Positions 19,871-30,580 are shown, counted from the first letter of the stretch. The stretch: DNA of 64,000 nucleotides from Rhizomys pruinosus (GCA_009823505.1 VZQC01006716.1:739507-803506); one strand, 5' to 3'. Numbers and translations: made by a program. Notes: generated by a model not told the origin, from the sequence alone.

Positions 19871-20381
19871 ATTTGCTGGTTAAATTTTACATGTGAGGGC
19901 ACAGGCCTGGAGAAGGCGAGTGCTTGTGCTTGTCATACAAAGACCAACTACATTAGAAACCTACATTCCAGAAAACAAACTCCGTGCCTGTCCTGTTCCT
20001 GGGGGTTGGTGGGACTACCTTAAACCATCAGGGGTGGACACTGGACTTGAGTAACACACACCAGGAAATCACTAACATAAAGAAGTTAAGCGTGCCCTGG
20101 GTTCAAGAATGTTAAAATCACATGCAATATTTTGTGACCGCATTGGGAAGTTTTCTTTCACAAAACACAAGCGAAATGTTCTAAACTAAAAAATGAAGGA
20201 AACATCAAAATTCTCATGAAGGGTTTTCTCAGGAACACTCACAGGAGTCAGTGCAGCCTCCTTTGGACCCTATTCTTCAGGCCCCTCCATGTACCGTATT
20301 CTCCCTTCAAACAAGAACAAATTCAATTTGCAGGTGCAGCCCTATGCTAAGAGACTGTAGACCTTCCTAGCCAGCCCAGCT
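19871..20381. other. Unique sequence, nothing recognised
   Basis: Mixed sequence leading to a G homopolymer. No gene or repeat recognised. Confidence 0.5.
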
Positions 20382-20400
20382 GGGGGGGGGGGGGGGGGGG
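20382..20400. repeat. (G)19 homopolymer
   Basis: Nineteen consecutive G. Length is likely unstable and error-prone. Could form a G-quadruplex. Confidence 0.95.
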
Positions 20401-21636
20401 AGGAATGCTACAGTCCATTTCTGATGCCTCTATCAAGGGGGCCTACGTCAGCTTCAGGAGTTTAGTAGTTTGCAGTATTCTCCAATCTGAGACATAATCT
20501 TGGCTGAGTTAATGCCTGACCAATTAAAAGATGAAACGACAAATGCTACCTCTCCCCTTTGTGTTTCTGAGGTCCACAGTTGCCCAGGTTTCTTCAAGAA
20601 ATTCTTCCCAGAGCACACACACTGGCACAATGAAATTAATCTTTGTTTGAAGTTCACTTCACCTACTACACAGTTTGGCTTCAAGGCTCACATTATTGCA
20701 AAGGGGGAAAATGCAGCTGCTGACAGAATCACTAAAGAGCAACAAATACCAAGAAAAAACTCTGACCATTTTTTCTTTAAGCAATATTTTTGCCAATTAT
20801 TTCACTCACAGCTTTGCGCAACTCGTTTTTACCTCTCTTCGTTTCTACCCGAGGTGGGGGCATGGGGAGGAATGAAGAGCTCAACACTAAGTACAAATTG
20901 CTCATTTAAAGAACAGGAATTACGGGTGGGGGGCTTTTCTTCCTTAAAAGCTCATCACTCTGAAGAAAGAATCCGAATCCTGTCTCAATTCTTCTTGGGC
21001 AGTGGAGCAGTTTTTGGTTTTGTGTTAGTTAATTTTAATTTACAAAGGGGGGGACTCCATTCTTGAGACACCGTTGCTATGAGACTTCTAGGCCACAACA
21101 GATGGCCACAAGAACAGTTCTCAGGCCCAGCCAGGCCTTGGTAGCCCGGCACTCAGGCATACCATTAACATTCCTGACATACCTTCAGAGGCAGCCGGGG
21201 CCAGCCACCTTCAGACTGGCTCACCCTTGGCTCCTTGGCTGGCCTCCCTAGTCAAGGGGCCCTGATGGAAATTTGTTATAAATGACACAACCAGAACTCT
21301 GCAGGGACAGGGCAAGGGAAGAGGGTGCCATCTCTCTTAGATGTGGCTCCAGATAAACTTGACTTAGTGTTTGGGTTGTTCAGGTGAGTTGGTGGGCACA
21401 CACCTGCATGGATTCGTCCATCACACACCCCAGGGCACTGATTCATTTGTCTTTAAGCCTGTGTCCTACTCTCAGTGATCCAATTAAGAGATCCGGCATT
21501 CTTTGGGCCTAAAGCAGTTTTAATGCTGGGACAGAATTGCTGGGGGGGGGGCGGGGGTGGATTTTAAGAATTCTTAATTTCCCTTTGAAAGTTAAAAAAA
21601 GAGGAACGCACCAAAAAAAAAAAATTAAAAAAAAAA
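20401..21636. other. Repeat-poor unique sequence with a 188-codon frame
   Basis: Over 1.2 kb with no recognised transposon, unusual for this window. A forward frame of 188 codons runs from 20500 to 21066 but opens at TTG, not ATG (the first in-frame ATG is at 20512). It shows no signal peptide, membrane segment or domain I know. AT-rich stretches (20600-20800) could be conserved non-coding DNA. A coding role is not supported. Confidence 0.45.
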
Positions 21637-21639
21637 AAA

Positions 21640-21810
21640 GCCGGGCGTGGTGGCGCACGCCTTTAATCCTAGCCCTTGGGAGGCAGAGGCAGGCGGATCT
21701 TTGTGAGTTCAAGGCCAGCCTGGTCTACAATGTGAGTTCCAGGACAGCTGGGGCTACAGGGAGACCCTGTCTCGAAAAGACCAAAAAAAAAAAAATTAAA
21801 AAAAAAAAAG
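21640..21810 (+). mobile_element. B1 SINE with A-rich block on both sides
   Basis: Near-consensus B1 (GCCGGGCGTGGTGGCGCACG to TCTCGAAAAGACC). Its tail has the form A13-TT-A12. A similar A12-TT-A13 block, preceded by CC, sits directly 5' of the head (21612-21639), like a leftover B1 tail. Confidence 0.93.
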
Positions 21811-21910
21811 GAACGTGGCTATGGTGGAGCCCAGGCCTATAATTTTGGCCTTTGGGAGGAGAAAGCAAGAGGGTCGTGAATTCAAGGTCATGTTCAGCGA
21901 CATTCTAAAT
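21811..21910 (+). mobile_element. Old B1/proto-B1 fragment
   Basis: GTGGCTATGGTGGAGCCCAG, TTTGGCCTTTGGGAGGAGAA and GTGAATTCAAGGTCATGTTC follow B1 order weakly. Confidence 0.55.
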
Positions 21911-22599
21911 TTGAGATCATTCCACTTTGTCCCCTTTCCTCTCTTCCAAAGTAGGATGATCCTGACCAGCATGGTATCAGGTGGAAGAGTCAGTGAGGCA
22001 TGATTAATGAACAACTGAGAAATTGTGGCCTAAAAGTAAGGTCACTAAGCCCTCATCTGCGGTGAGGGAAAAGACCAGGGAAGAAGCTGGCAGCTTGCCG
22101 CCCTTTGATGTCAGTTGCTGAGCCCACAACCCCCCGTGGGTTTTCCCCAGCGCTGACCAGAGAATTTGGTGGCCAGGATCTCCTGGTAGCTTTATTGCTC
22201 ACTGAGAGGTACTTGGTAAAAACAATCCAGTAAGTGTGGGGAGCCATAGCTTCTCAGGGTGGAGCTCACTTACATTCCATCCTAGAGTTTTCTTGGCTTC
22301 CAGTACAGAAGCAAAGTCCTTGTTGGATCCTGTCACCAGGGCTCACCTGCTCACCTGGGACAGCAGGGCCAGCCTAGCAGTTTCAGTTCATAGGCTTTCC
22401 TGGTCGGAGAGCTTTCCTCTTACTGGGATTAGCAGATGCCACAAGTACAGCTTTCATTCCTGAATCCAGTCTGTCCAATCAGGAAGCAGATAAATAAAGA
22501 AAGCTGCTTAGGTCTGCGGCCTTCCCACACCTCCCAACTATTTCCAAAATGGAACCAATTGAATTGCTGTGAATTTATTTTAAAAATAAAAACATGCCA
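21911..22599. other. Unique sequence, nothing recognised
   Basis: Moderate-GC DNA with scattered CpG around 22060-22160. No supported gene. Confidence 0.5.
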
Positions 22600-22745
22600 G
22601 GCCGGGCTTGGTGGCACACGCCTTTAATCCTAGCACTTGGGAGGCAGAGGCAGGTGGATCTTTGTGAGTTCAAGGCCAGCCTGGTCTACAGAGTGAATTC
22701 CAGGACAGCTGGGGCTACAGGGAGACCCTGTCTCGAAAAGACAAA

Positions 22746-22792
<47 letters not shown>

Positions 22793-22795
22793 AAT
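22600..22795 (+). mobile_element. B1 SINE with (AAAT)n tail
   Basis: B1 from GGCCGGGCTTGGTGGCACAC to TCTCGAAAAGAC, then about 12 AAAT units. AATAAAAACATGCC upstream and AATAAAAACAAGCC downstream are probable target duplications. Confidence 0.95.
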
Positions 22796-24231
22796 AAAAA
22801 CAAGCCTTTTAGAGATCTGGCCTAACTACAAGTGCCTACCTGTGACATTTTAATGAAGCCGGCTATACAAGGATGGTGGTAAGGGCGTGGCTCTGTGTCA
22901 CACAAGTCCAGGGCAACTGAACTCCAGCTTTCCTATCTGATGCCTGTGGCTGACGAGTATTAGAGAACTCTGCCCTGCTCTCCAGCTTCTAAACTCACAG
23001 ATCTCCCAGGCTCAGAAGTCAGGAACTGAGGTAGAGGCAGAGAGAGAGGTGGAGAGGAAGTGGCTGACAGCTGTGGCCTCCCCTCCAGCACAGAGCCATT
23101 CAAGCAGTCAGTGGGGTGCACCTTGTGGGGAAGGGGCCGGGACGCTCCATTGAGCTCCATTGTATGTGGTCTACAGCAAAACTTGGCCAGAGGAGGGAGT
23201 GAGCAGGCATTCCAGAAGACGTTTAAAAATGGTAGTCTCCAGGGATACAATAAATTTAGATCCTTAATCCCCCTGCCCTCTAATCTGGTGCTTTAAAGAT
23301 ACTGTTCTTGGAACAGAATAACTACGTATCTATCCTAGTTACTAATAATGATTGTGTTATATATTCGGGGTCCCCTGGTGCTCTGCACAAATATGCAGGG
23401 GCTTTCTATATACAACATGAAATGTAGGGCTTATTATTTTTAAGGAGAGATAAAGTTTTTCACTTGACTTTCTCCTTTCTGTATCTTTTTAAAACAGAGG
23501 TTTTTATAGTGATTTTAAAAGATACTGATTAAAGTCATTTTGATACAAAATGACATCATTAATCCAGGAAATCACCTTTGATTTACATATTTTCTAGGTT
23601 GCACTTCATAAGGCAGGAGTAGAACTTAAAAATAAAAACCAATGTTAAATATTCACCATCTACTTAGCTTTCAATGTGCATTCCCCTTTAACTCTTCCAA
23701 CACTTGTAAACTCACCTAGTATTATCTACCTTGCTACTGATCAACTGATGTTTTTAACCCTCATCAACCATATATACCATTTATACACATATTGTATTTA
23801 AAATGATAGATTGTGTGATCTGATTTCACCTGATGGATGGTGTCAAAGCAGTCATTTATCAAAGCAGTCGTTTTTATTATTTATATTGAGCGTTACTTGT
23901 GTTGCTCCTGTTGGGAAATGTTATAAAGATATATTTGCTAACAGTAAAGATAGAAAATTACAAACACTGGAAGAAGAGATATTTTTCAGTATGATTAACA
24001 TAGATTTCCAACTAAACTAATGGTTTCAGCATGCTTATCAGCTCTTCTTCGCCACATTTATCTGTTTCTGTCGTGCTGTTGACTGTCCTGCTTCTGTCCT
24101 GCTGTTGACTGGAATAATCACTGGGAATTAGTACACACTTCCCTTTCAGGAAGGTGCTTATTCCCATGACACTAAGAAGATGGCAGAAGTCAACTCAGAC
24201 TCACGGGAGTTAGAAAAGGACCCTTACATAG
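22796..24231. other. Unique sequence, AT-rich in its second half
   Basis: 1.4 kb without a recognised transposon. The first 450 bp are of average GC. 23290-24010 is AT-rich with stretches such as GATACTGATTAAAGTCATTT and CATCATTAATCCAGGAAATC, the base composition typical of non-coding conserved elements. No gene supported. Confidence 0.45.
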
Positions 24232-24382
24232 CCGGGCGTGGTGGCACACGCCTTTAATCCTAGCACTTGGGAGGCGGAGGCAGAGGCAGGCGGATCTTTC
24301 AAGGCCAGCCTGGTCTACAGAGTGAGTTCCAGGACAGCTAGGACTACAGGGAGACCCTGTCTGGAAAAAAAAAAAAAAAAAG
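24232..24382 (+). mobile_element. B1 SINE with target duplication
   Basis: GCCGGGCGTGGTGGCACACG to GACCCTGTCTGG plus A tail. AAAAGGACCCTTA is present on both sides (about 24216 and 24379). A GGAGGC unit is repeated and part of the GATCTTTGTGAGTT segment is lost. Confidence 0.93.
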
Positions 24383-24415
24383 GACCCTTATTTATTTGTA
24401 AAATATTATCATCAA

Positions 24416-24663
24416 AAATAAATTCAAGGGTCTGGAGAGATGGCCTAGCAGTTGAGAGCGCCGACTGCTCTTGCAGAGGACCTGGGTTCAATCCCACATG
24501 ACGGCTGAGAACCGTCTGTAACTCCAATTCCAGGAGAACTCCAGTTCCAGGGGAATCTAATGCCCTCTTCTGACCTCGGCGGCATTGCATGACACGGGTG
24601 CACAGGCCTGCGTGCAGACAGTGCATTCATACACATAAATAAAATAAAATAAATAAATTCAAG
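24416..24663 (+). mobile_element. B2 SINE, duplication subfamily, with target duplication
   Basis: B2 at 24429-24650 with the 17-bp internal duplication (AACTCCAATTCCAGGAG and AACTCCAGTTCCAGGGG). AAATAAATTCAAG flanks it at 24416-24428 and 24651-24663. A B1 follows in the second copy of the target. Confidence 0.95.
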
Positions 24664-24806
24664 TCAGGCATGGTGGCACACACCTTTAATTCCAGCACTC
24701 GGGAGGCAGAGGCAGGCGGATCTCTGTGAGTTCAAGCCCAGCCTGGTCTACAAAGCAAGTTTCAAGCCAGCTGGGACTAAAAGGGAGACCCTGTCTCAAA
24801 AAGACA

Positions 24807-24847
<41 letters not shown>

Positions 24848-24851
24848 TCAA
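24664..24851 (+). mobile_element. B1 SINE in the same target
   Basis: B1 begins right after the second AAATAAATTCAAG and ends in an (ATA)n tail. A third AAATAAATTCAA follows at 24840-24851. Body is of the GGGACTAAAAGGGAGACC class. Confidence 0.95.
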
Positions 24852-25325
24852 ATCCAAGATTAAACTACTTCCTGCCTAATCAAGGTAAACCAGGCGTAAC
24901 GACAACATTGATATCAAACTCACTAATCTTTTTTACTAAGTCCTCGAATAACAGCAGCAGCCCAAATGGGAAGATAGGATGATTCTTGAAGAATTCATCA
25001 ATCAATTTATAAGTAGAGTGAAATCAGAGCAGGGAACAAATCAGAATCAGAGCCTAAGTACTCTGGAAGCATCCCTACTCCGCTCCAATTCAGCTGCTTG
25101 CTTCCAAAATCTGAACAGAGGGATGGAGCCAACCGCCCTATGAGATCCCCTTGTGAAGTGGAATTCACTAACTCACCTGCCCTGAGCAAATCTGAAAATG
25201 AGAAGCTGATATCACACCATAGAACATTAAAGAGCTTTAAAAATCAGGTGCAACTCCAATCAGAATAGAAATCCTGAGGTTGAATGACTGGAGAGAGTGA
25301 AGATGTTAGCCAGATTTTGTATTTT
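24852..25325. other. Unique sequence, nothing recognised
   Basis: Mixed sequence, few CpG. No supported gene or repeat. Confidence 0.5.
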
Positions 25326-25352
25326 CACACCAAACACACACAGACACACACA

Positions 25353-25388
<36 letters not shown>
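25326..25388. repeat. (CA)n microsatellite
   Basis: ACACACAGACACACACAG lead-in followed by a pure CA run to 25386. Confidence 0.97.
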
Positions 25389-25389
<1 letters not shown>

Positions 25390-25669
25390 TGTACGTATGT
25401 AATCTGTTGGCCTTAATGAAAAGTTCCTTTTGCTCTCATGGAGGGAGCCCTCATCTTCTGACAAGAACTGCACAGTGAGGGGCCAAGTGGCCAGGGCCAC
25501 ACGGTTTACAGCTTCATATCGTCTACCCCTTCATAGCATTTTGCTGCCATTTCTGCCATCTGGGTAAGTTGGTTTCACATAAAGGCCCTGCCTGGTTTTA
25601 GTCTGTCTTCCCCATACTGGCATTTTTGTCAAGATAAATGCTGGAATAATGTCACTGAGAAATAACCGG

Positions 25670-26260
25670 TTTTAATGGAACTTACCTCAAAGAAGTCGAA
25701 GCTCGGGCACCTCCATTGTTCGTTATCTCCTGGACACCTCTGTTCGGCAGGGCACAAGGCCAAGCTGGCCCACCGAAGTGGCTCAGCAGTTTGAGGCAGG
25801 TGGCACAGAGGCAGGACTGGCGACCAGGAAGGCAGAGCTAAGACACAGGTGTGTGACACCCAGGCACCTCGGCTCCTGGAACCTGGGCTGCCCTGATTAG
25901 CTAAGTACAAAAGGCAGTTCGGATTACTGCCCTCTTCCCAGCCAATCGCCTGCAGGCCTGGCTGACAGCAGCGGGCCCCCTGATGGCGGGGCAAGTCCAC
26001 TGGCCTGAACCTGAGAACCAGTTTCTACCACGGCCCAGGGCAGCCGCAGGGCTCCATGCACTCTGCAGATGCTATTTGTCAGCTGTAAGGAGCTTGGGGT
26101 ATCCGAAGCTCCCTCCTGCCCTTCAACAGAGCCGCTTTAGGGTCCTCTGACTCGCAAGCCAAGGTAAAGGCAGTTTTGTGCTCTGGCTCTGGTAAGCGCT
26201 GGGTGCCTCGTTCCTGGCTCTTTCCCCTGTTTGTGGAGCTCAGGCCCCTCTGTGGCTGAT
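25670..26260. promoter_or_regulatory. Candidate CpG-enriched bidirectional promoter / first exons
   Basis: Repeat-free block with about 18 CpG in 570 bp, several times the density of the 470 bp before it. The reverse strand carries GAG|GTAAGT (exon end at 25686, GT at 25685-25684), a perfect donor consensus. The forward strand carries AAG|GTAAAG (GT at 26164) and CTG|GTAAGC (GT at 26192). A CCAAT box (CAGCCAATCGCC, about 25937-25948) lies between them. A reverse frame through the block (25629-26000) has no ATG. A separate ATG near 25713 stops inside the exon, so an untranslated or non-coding first exon fits better. No acceptor or downstream exon could be tied to it. Confidence 0.4.
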
Positions 26261-26440
26261 GAAACTCAATTTTTTAATTAGCTATGGTTTTTGCAAGCAA
26301 CAGTTTCTTAGGGAAACTGGCAGACTTGGGAAGGAGAAGCAAATAAAAAGAAAGATTTCTTTACAGTTACTGTTTGAAACCATGAAATCTAATATTGTAA
26401 AAAAAAAAGGAACTTCAGGTGTAAATACTATAAAGCTACA

Positions 26441-26526
26441 GAAAGAAACAAAGAAAGAGAGAAAAAGAGAGAGAAAGAGAAAAAGAGAGAAAGAGAAAGA
26501 AAGAGAGAAAAAGAGAGAAAGAATGA

Positions 26527-26598
<72 letters not shown>

Positions 26599-26601
26599 AA
26601 T
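26441..26601. repeat. (GAAA)n purine tract
   Basis: Imperfect GAGAAA units leading into about 18 perfect AAAG units. Almost pure purine on the plus strand. Lysine/glutamate/arginine frames across it are artefacts. Confidence 0.96.
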
Positions 26602-26783
26602 TTTTTTCAGCTTCAGCAAAATGGGCAGAGCTGTCACCAGCTCCCTAAACTTGGGCCAGCTAAAAGTATTGCTTTCCAACCTTGCATCTGAGCCCCTGAA
26701 ATCTGCAGCTGTATGGCTAGGCAGTGCTTGATTCGAGTTTGGTATGTGCCCCAGACTGTAGGGGTCAGCTTAACAGTAATTGT

Positions 26784-26787
<4 letters not shown>

Positions 26788-26836
<49 letters not shown>
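26788..26836. repeat. (GA)n microsatellite
   Basis: About 23 GA units. Confidence 0.97.
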
Positions 26837-26838
<2 letters not shown>

Positions 26839-26984
26839 AGCACAGTCAGAAAATGGGACTCCAACTATGTCTAAGTCTGTGGGTATATAAATGGAAATAG
26901 ATTTTCATTTGTTTGGGTTGCCATGGTATGTGTGTGGGGGGTAAGATCCACAGATAACTTGTGAATCATATTAAGAGTTGCAGA

Positions 26985-27215
26985 TTATAGGTCTAGAGAG
27001 ATGCCTCAGCATTTAAAAGCACTGGCTGCTTTTGTGGAGGACCGGGGTCAATTCTCAGCACTCATATCCTGGCTAATAACCATACAAAACTCCAGTTCCA
27101 GGGGATCCGACACCTTCTTCTGGGCTCCGGGGCCATTGTATGACACAGGTGCACTTACATGCAGGCAATACACTCATACAAATAAAAATAAAATTAATAA
27201 ATAAAAATTTTAAAA
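26985..27215 (+). mobile_element. B2 SINE, diverged
   Basis: TCTAGAGAGATGCCTCAGCA head, CTCCAGTTCCAGGGGATCCG, GGGCCATTGTATGACACAGG, A-rich tail. CAGATTAT before and after is a probable target duplication. Confidence 0.92.
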
Positions 27216-27625
27216 AGATTTCAGATTATTTCTTAGGTGTGGAAAGACAGATGAGGAACATGCACACAGACCCCCTCACCCCATGCCCCCCCACGACATT
27301 ATGATGCTCATTTAGTAGTAAGCTCAACTCCAGACACCAAGGAAATCTAAAATGTCTCCAAGATGTTAGTATATTTCAAAGACAAGATGAATTTTATTTA
27401 AAGATTATTTTTTCTGTTAGCTAGAAAAGTTGCCTCTCCCAAATATTCCACTTGAAGTCTAGAGCTATTTATAGCTCTATAATGTGAAATATAAGAATTG
27501 AGGTGCATGTCGGGTTTGCATAGGGATGGGGAGTATGAGACAATTCTAAGACTCTTCTTTCAGAAGAGAACCTCCCAGTAGATTTTGCATTGTAGATAGA
27601 TTCTTCCTTTTGAAAAGCACCCTTC
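27216..27625. other. Unique sequence, nothing recognised
   Basis: AT-rich in part. No supported element. Confidence 0.5.
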
Positions 27626-27645
27626 CGGGTGTAGCTCTGAGGTAG

Positions 27646-27690
<45 letters not shown>
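27626..27690 (+). repeat. ID remnant running into (CA)n
   Basis: CGGGTGTAGCTCTGAGGTAG is the ID head. The rest is replaced by about 20 CA units. Confidence 0.75.
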
Positions 27691-27691
<1 letters not shown>

Positions 27692-27978
27692 ATTCTCACC
27701 CTGGTCTTGTTTGTCCTTCCCTCCTCTCCAACCTTCCCAAACACAACTGAGTTGCATTGCCTTCCACCATTCCTATGCCTAGCCTGCCAGAGTTCAAGAA
27801 CAGCTAGGCTGCACAATCCATCTTGAATGTATCCAATTTAACAACCTCCCACTGAGGACCAAGACCTTATCTCTGCTGTGCAGAATGACAAATGGTTGTG
27901 TTTGACATTTGTCTATTCCCCCAGCCTTCTAGGGTGGGAAGGCCATTTCCTCAAACAATAACATTAACAGGAGTAAAG

Positions 27979-28031
27979 GAGCCGGGGATCAGCTCCCTCT
28001 CTCTGTCCGGGGATCAGCTCCCTCTCTCTAT
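27979..28031. repeat. 25-bp tandem duplication
   Basis: CCGGGGATCAGCTCCCTCTC occurs twice, 25 bp apart, just before a B2 insertion site. Confidence 0.9.
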
Positions 28032-28289
28032 CAACAGCCATTTCCTTTTTTTTTTTTTTTTAAAGCTTTTTTAAAAAATTTTATTTATTTTGTATGTGTA
28101 TGAATGTACTGTCTGCATGTAGGTCTGTGCACCCGTGTCGTGCAATGCCGTGGAGGTCAGAAGAGGGTGTCGGATTCCCCTGGAACTGGAGTCAAAGACG
28201 GTTCTCAGCCGCCATGTGGGTGCTGGGGGGTCGAACCCGGGTCCTCTGCAAGAGCTAGGCCATCTGTCCAGCCCAACAGCCATTTCCTT
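28032..28289 (-). mobile_element. B2 SINE with perfect 16-bp target duplication
   Basis: Reverse B2 at 28048-28273 (unduplicated subfamily; a short deletion in the head). CAACAGCCATTTCCTT is repeated exactly at 28032-28047 and 28274-28289, so the insertion is young. Confidence 0.97.
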
Positions 28290-28419
28290 GTAGCCCAGCT
28301 TGTCCAAGCTAAGCTCGCTTGAAATCTCAAGTTCTCCATGACATCCTTACCAGATTGTTGGCTCCAGGAACTGTATACATTGTGTAAGTTCTCATGGATG
28401 CCAAATAAGTCTCTTCATA

Positions 28420-28478
28420 ATACACACACACACACACACACATATATATAATAGATATATATATATATATATATATAT
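28420..28478. repeat. (CA)n(TA)n microsatellite
   Basis: CA repeats followed by about 13 TA units. Confidence 0.96.
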
Positions 28479-28611
28479 GCCTTTTTGAGATGGGGACCAG
28501 CTGTCCTGGAACTCACTATGTAGACCAGGCTGGCCTGGAACTCACAGAGATCTGCCCACCTCTTCCTCCCAAGTGCTGGGATTAAAGGCATGCGCCATCA
28601 CATGTGGCCAA
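28479..28611 (-). mobile_element. B1 SINE
   Basis: CTTTTTGAGATGGGGACCAG through GGCATGCGCCATCACATGTG in reverse. Part of the CTCCCTGTAGCC segment is deleted. Confidence 0.9.
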
Positions 28612-28775
28612 TACTATATATATTTTTTAATACTATATATTTTTAAATTTAATTTTAGGGTAATAACAAAGTAATGGTTTTGCCATGGCATCTTTATACA
28701 GGTGCCATTATGCTTTGTTCTCGTTCATCACCCTCCAGTGCCTTTCCCACTCTAAATGATCACATTCAAAGAAAT
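28612..28775 (-). mobile_element. Old rodent L1-like fragment
   Basis: TTTAATTTTAGGGTAATAAC, GCCATTATGCTTTGTTCTCG and CATCACCCTCCAGTGCC. A related fragment lies at 29945-30120. The pair reads as old rodent L1 non-coding sequence in reverse; class assignment is tentative. Confidence 0.5.
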
Positions 28776-28900
28776 CTCTGTGGATCTTTAGGGAAGCTAA
28801 AACAAACAAGCAACCCAAAACCTAAAAGTAAAAATCATATTGAATTAGAGCACCTGCCCTTTCACAAGGGAACCACTGCAGCATCCACAGAGTGGATGCC

Positions 28901-28975
28901 AGTGCTTGGGGCGGGGCTCAGTGATAGAGTGCTTGCCTAGCGTGTGTGAGGTCCTGGATTAAAGCTCCAGTAACT
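28901..28975 (+). mobile_element. ID SINE
   Basis: GGGGCTCAGTGATAGAGTGC, TTGCCTAGCGTGTGTGAGGT, CTGGATTAAAGCTCCAGTAA. Confidence 0.8.
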
Positions 28976-29115
28976 AGAAAGAGAGGGATGGGGGCTATTC
29001 ACAGAATGAGATAGAAACATGTGAGACTGCTGATATCTGAATAACAACAGCAATCCCAGGTGGTTAAGCCTGTAGTTCACCAGCACACAATTGGTACTGT
29101 GTCTGCAGTTACCTA

Positions 29116-29285
29116 TGTTATATTCTCTAAATCATCACAAAAATGCTATAATTATTATGCCAACCTTACAGGTGAAGAGGCTGAGAGTAACTTGCCAAAC
29201 ACCTCACAGCATGCACAGGCTGAAAGTAACACGGACCCATCCGTTGGTAGATGACTCTCAAGCCCACCCTTTAACCACCATTCTC
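29116..29285 (-). mobile_element. MIR relic
   Basis: AACCTTACAGGTGAAGAGGC, TGAGAGTAACTTGCCAAACA and CAGGCTGAAAGTAACACGGA match the reverse MIR core. Confidence 0.7.
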
Positions 29286-29565
29286 TGTCGTAGATGCTTT
29301 GACGTTCACACCACTAAATGTCTCAGTTACTTCTCCTCTGAAATGGGCCTCTGTCTGAGGTGAGGACTGAGGTGAGTATAGTGCCTGGCTCATGGGAACA
29401 GCTCAGGTGTGATCTGACAGACATAGCTGCTCATCTCGCCCTCATCACATCCTGAAGTGCAGCAGCAGAATGTGTCCCTTTGCCCTCATTGGTCAGGTGG
29501 CTGTCACTCACAGGCAGAAGGACAGCAAAGTCTGGGGTCCTCTAATCTGGAAGCAATGCCGCTGT
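29286..29565. other. Unique sequence, nothing recognised
   Basis: Mixed sequence between MIR and LTR relics. Confidence 0.45.
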
Positions 29566-30185
29566 GGTTTGGATATGGTTTGAGTATCTCAGGGCTTGTG
29601 CTTAGAAGCTCGGTCTTTAGTGTGACAGTGCTGGCAGGAGGTGGAAATTCTAAGACATAGAGTCCAATGCAAAGGACTGGGCCACTGGGAGTCCTGCCCT
29701 TGAATAGCATTAATGTAGTCCTAATGAGACCCTGGCTGGTTCTCAAGAGAGGACAATTATAAGAGAACAAGGCCGGCCCCTCCCCACTCTCTTGACTTCT
29801 TGTCTCACCGAGTGAGCTCTTCCTCCCGCACCAGCTCTCACTATGGTGGTATCATTGTCCAGTTCTGAGGTAACCAGGAGGCCCTCACAGAGTCACCAGT
29901 ATGTGCTTCGGACTTTCTGTCTCCAATACTGTGAGTCAAACAAGCTTCTTCACACTATATATTTTTTGATTAATTTTAGGGTAACAACAAAGGAATGGGT
30001 TTTCTCACAGCATCTTCATATGTGTGTCATTATGCTTTGTTCTCATTCATCTCCCTCCAGCGCCTTTCCCACTCCATCTGGTTCCCTTCTTCCCCAGTTA
30101 GTCCCCGTTCTACCTTCCGCTGCGTTAGACAAATAGCTTTAGATCATGCATTTTGTTATAGCAATAGAAAGCTGTCAAATACCTT
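29566..30185 (+). mobile_element. MaLR-type LTR relic, split
   Basis: CTGTGGTTTGGATATGGTTT start, GCTGGCAGGAGGTGGAAATT, GAGCTCTTCCTCCCGCACCA, ACTTTCTGTCTCCAATACTG, then after an inserted L1-like fragment (29945-30120) TTTTGTTATAGCAATAGAAA. This is the layout of an old non-autonomous MST/MLT1-like LTR. No internal coding region is present. Confidence 0.65.
29945..30120 (-). mobile_element. Old rodent L1-like fragment inside the LTR
   Basis: TTAATTTTAGGGTAACAACA, TGTCATTATGCTTTGTTCTC and CATCTCCCTCCAGCGCCTTT are homologous to 28612-28775. Confidence 0.5.
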
Positions 30186-30475
30186 TCACAAGCAGTGCTG
30201 ACTACTTTGATGCAGAACAGTTCTTCGCACTGGAATGTGTGTGAATCTCCTTTCCTTAGCATAGGAACTGGACACAGAACATTGCTTCCCTGTCCACTGC
30301 CCAATACCCAGTCAGACTGTCCCCTCAGCCCATCTTGTACTTCCTGATTTCTCACTTCGGAGTTCTGCTGAGCATCTCAATGCTTTCACAAACATCTTGA
30401 CTTCTCATTCCCCACCTGCCTATCTCCTTTGGTAATCAGTCCTTGTTTGAAGAAGTATGGATAACCTTCTTTGGA
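30186..30475. other. Unique sequence
   Basis: No recognised element. Continues to the MIR fragment. Confidence 0.45.
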
Positions 30476-30580
30476 AGCTACACTGTGGAACCTCAGACTT
30501 GTCTCTTCCTGTTTGGCCACTGATTAGCTAAGTGACTTTGGACAAGTCATATACCCTACTCCTCATCCTTGGAGGACACT
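30476..30580 (+). mobile_element. MIR relic
   Basis: GGCCACTGATTAGCTAAGTG, ACTTTGGACAAGTCATATAC matches the forward MIR core. Confidence 0.75.

Noticed and set aside
25629..26000. 123-codon reverse protein
   Set aside because: Opens at GTG with no internal ATG, and runs past a perfect splice donor into presumed intron; better read as a possible non-coding exon.
26259..26648. Lys/Glu/Arg-rich 129-codon frame
   Set aside because: Mostly a GAAA microsatellite shadow.
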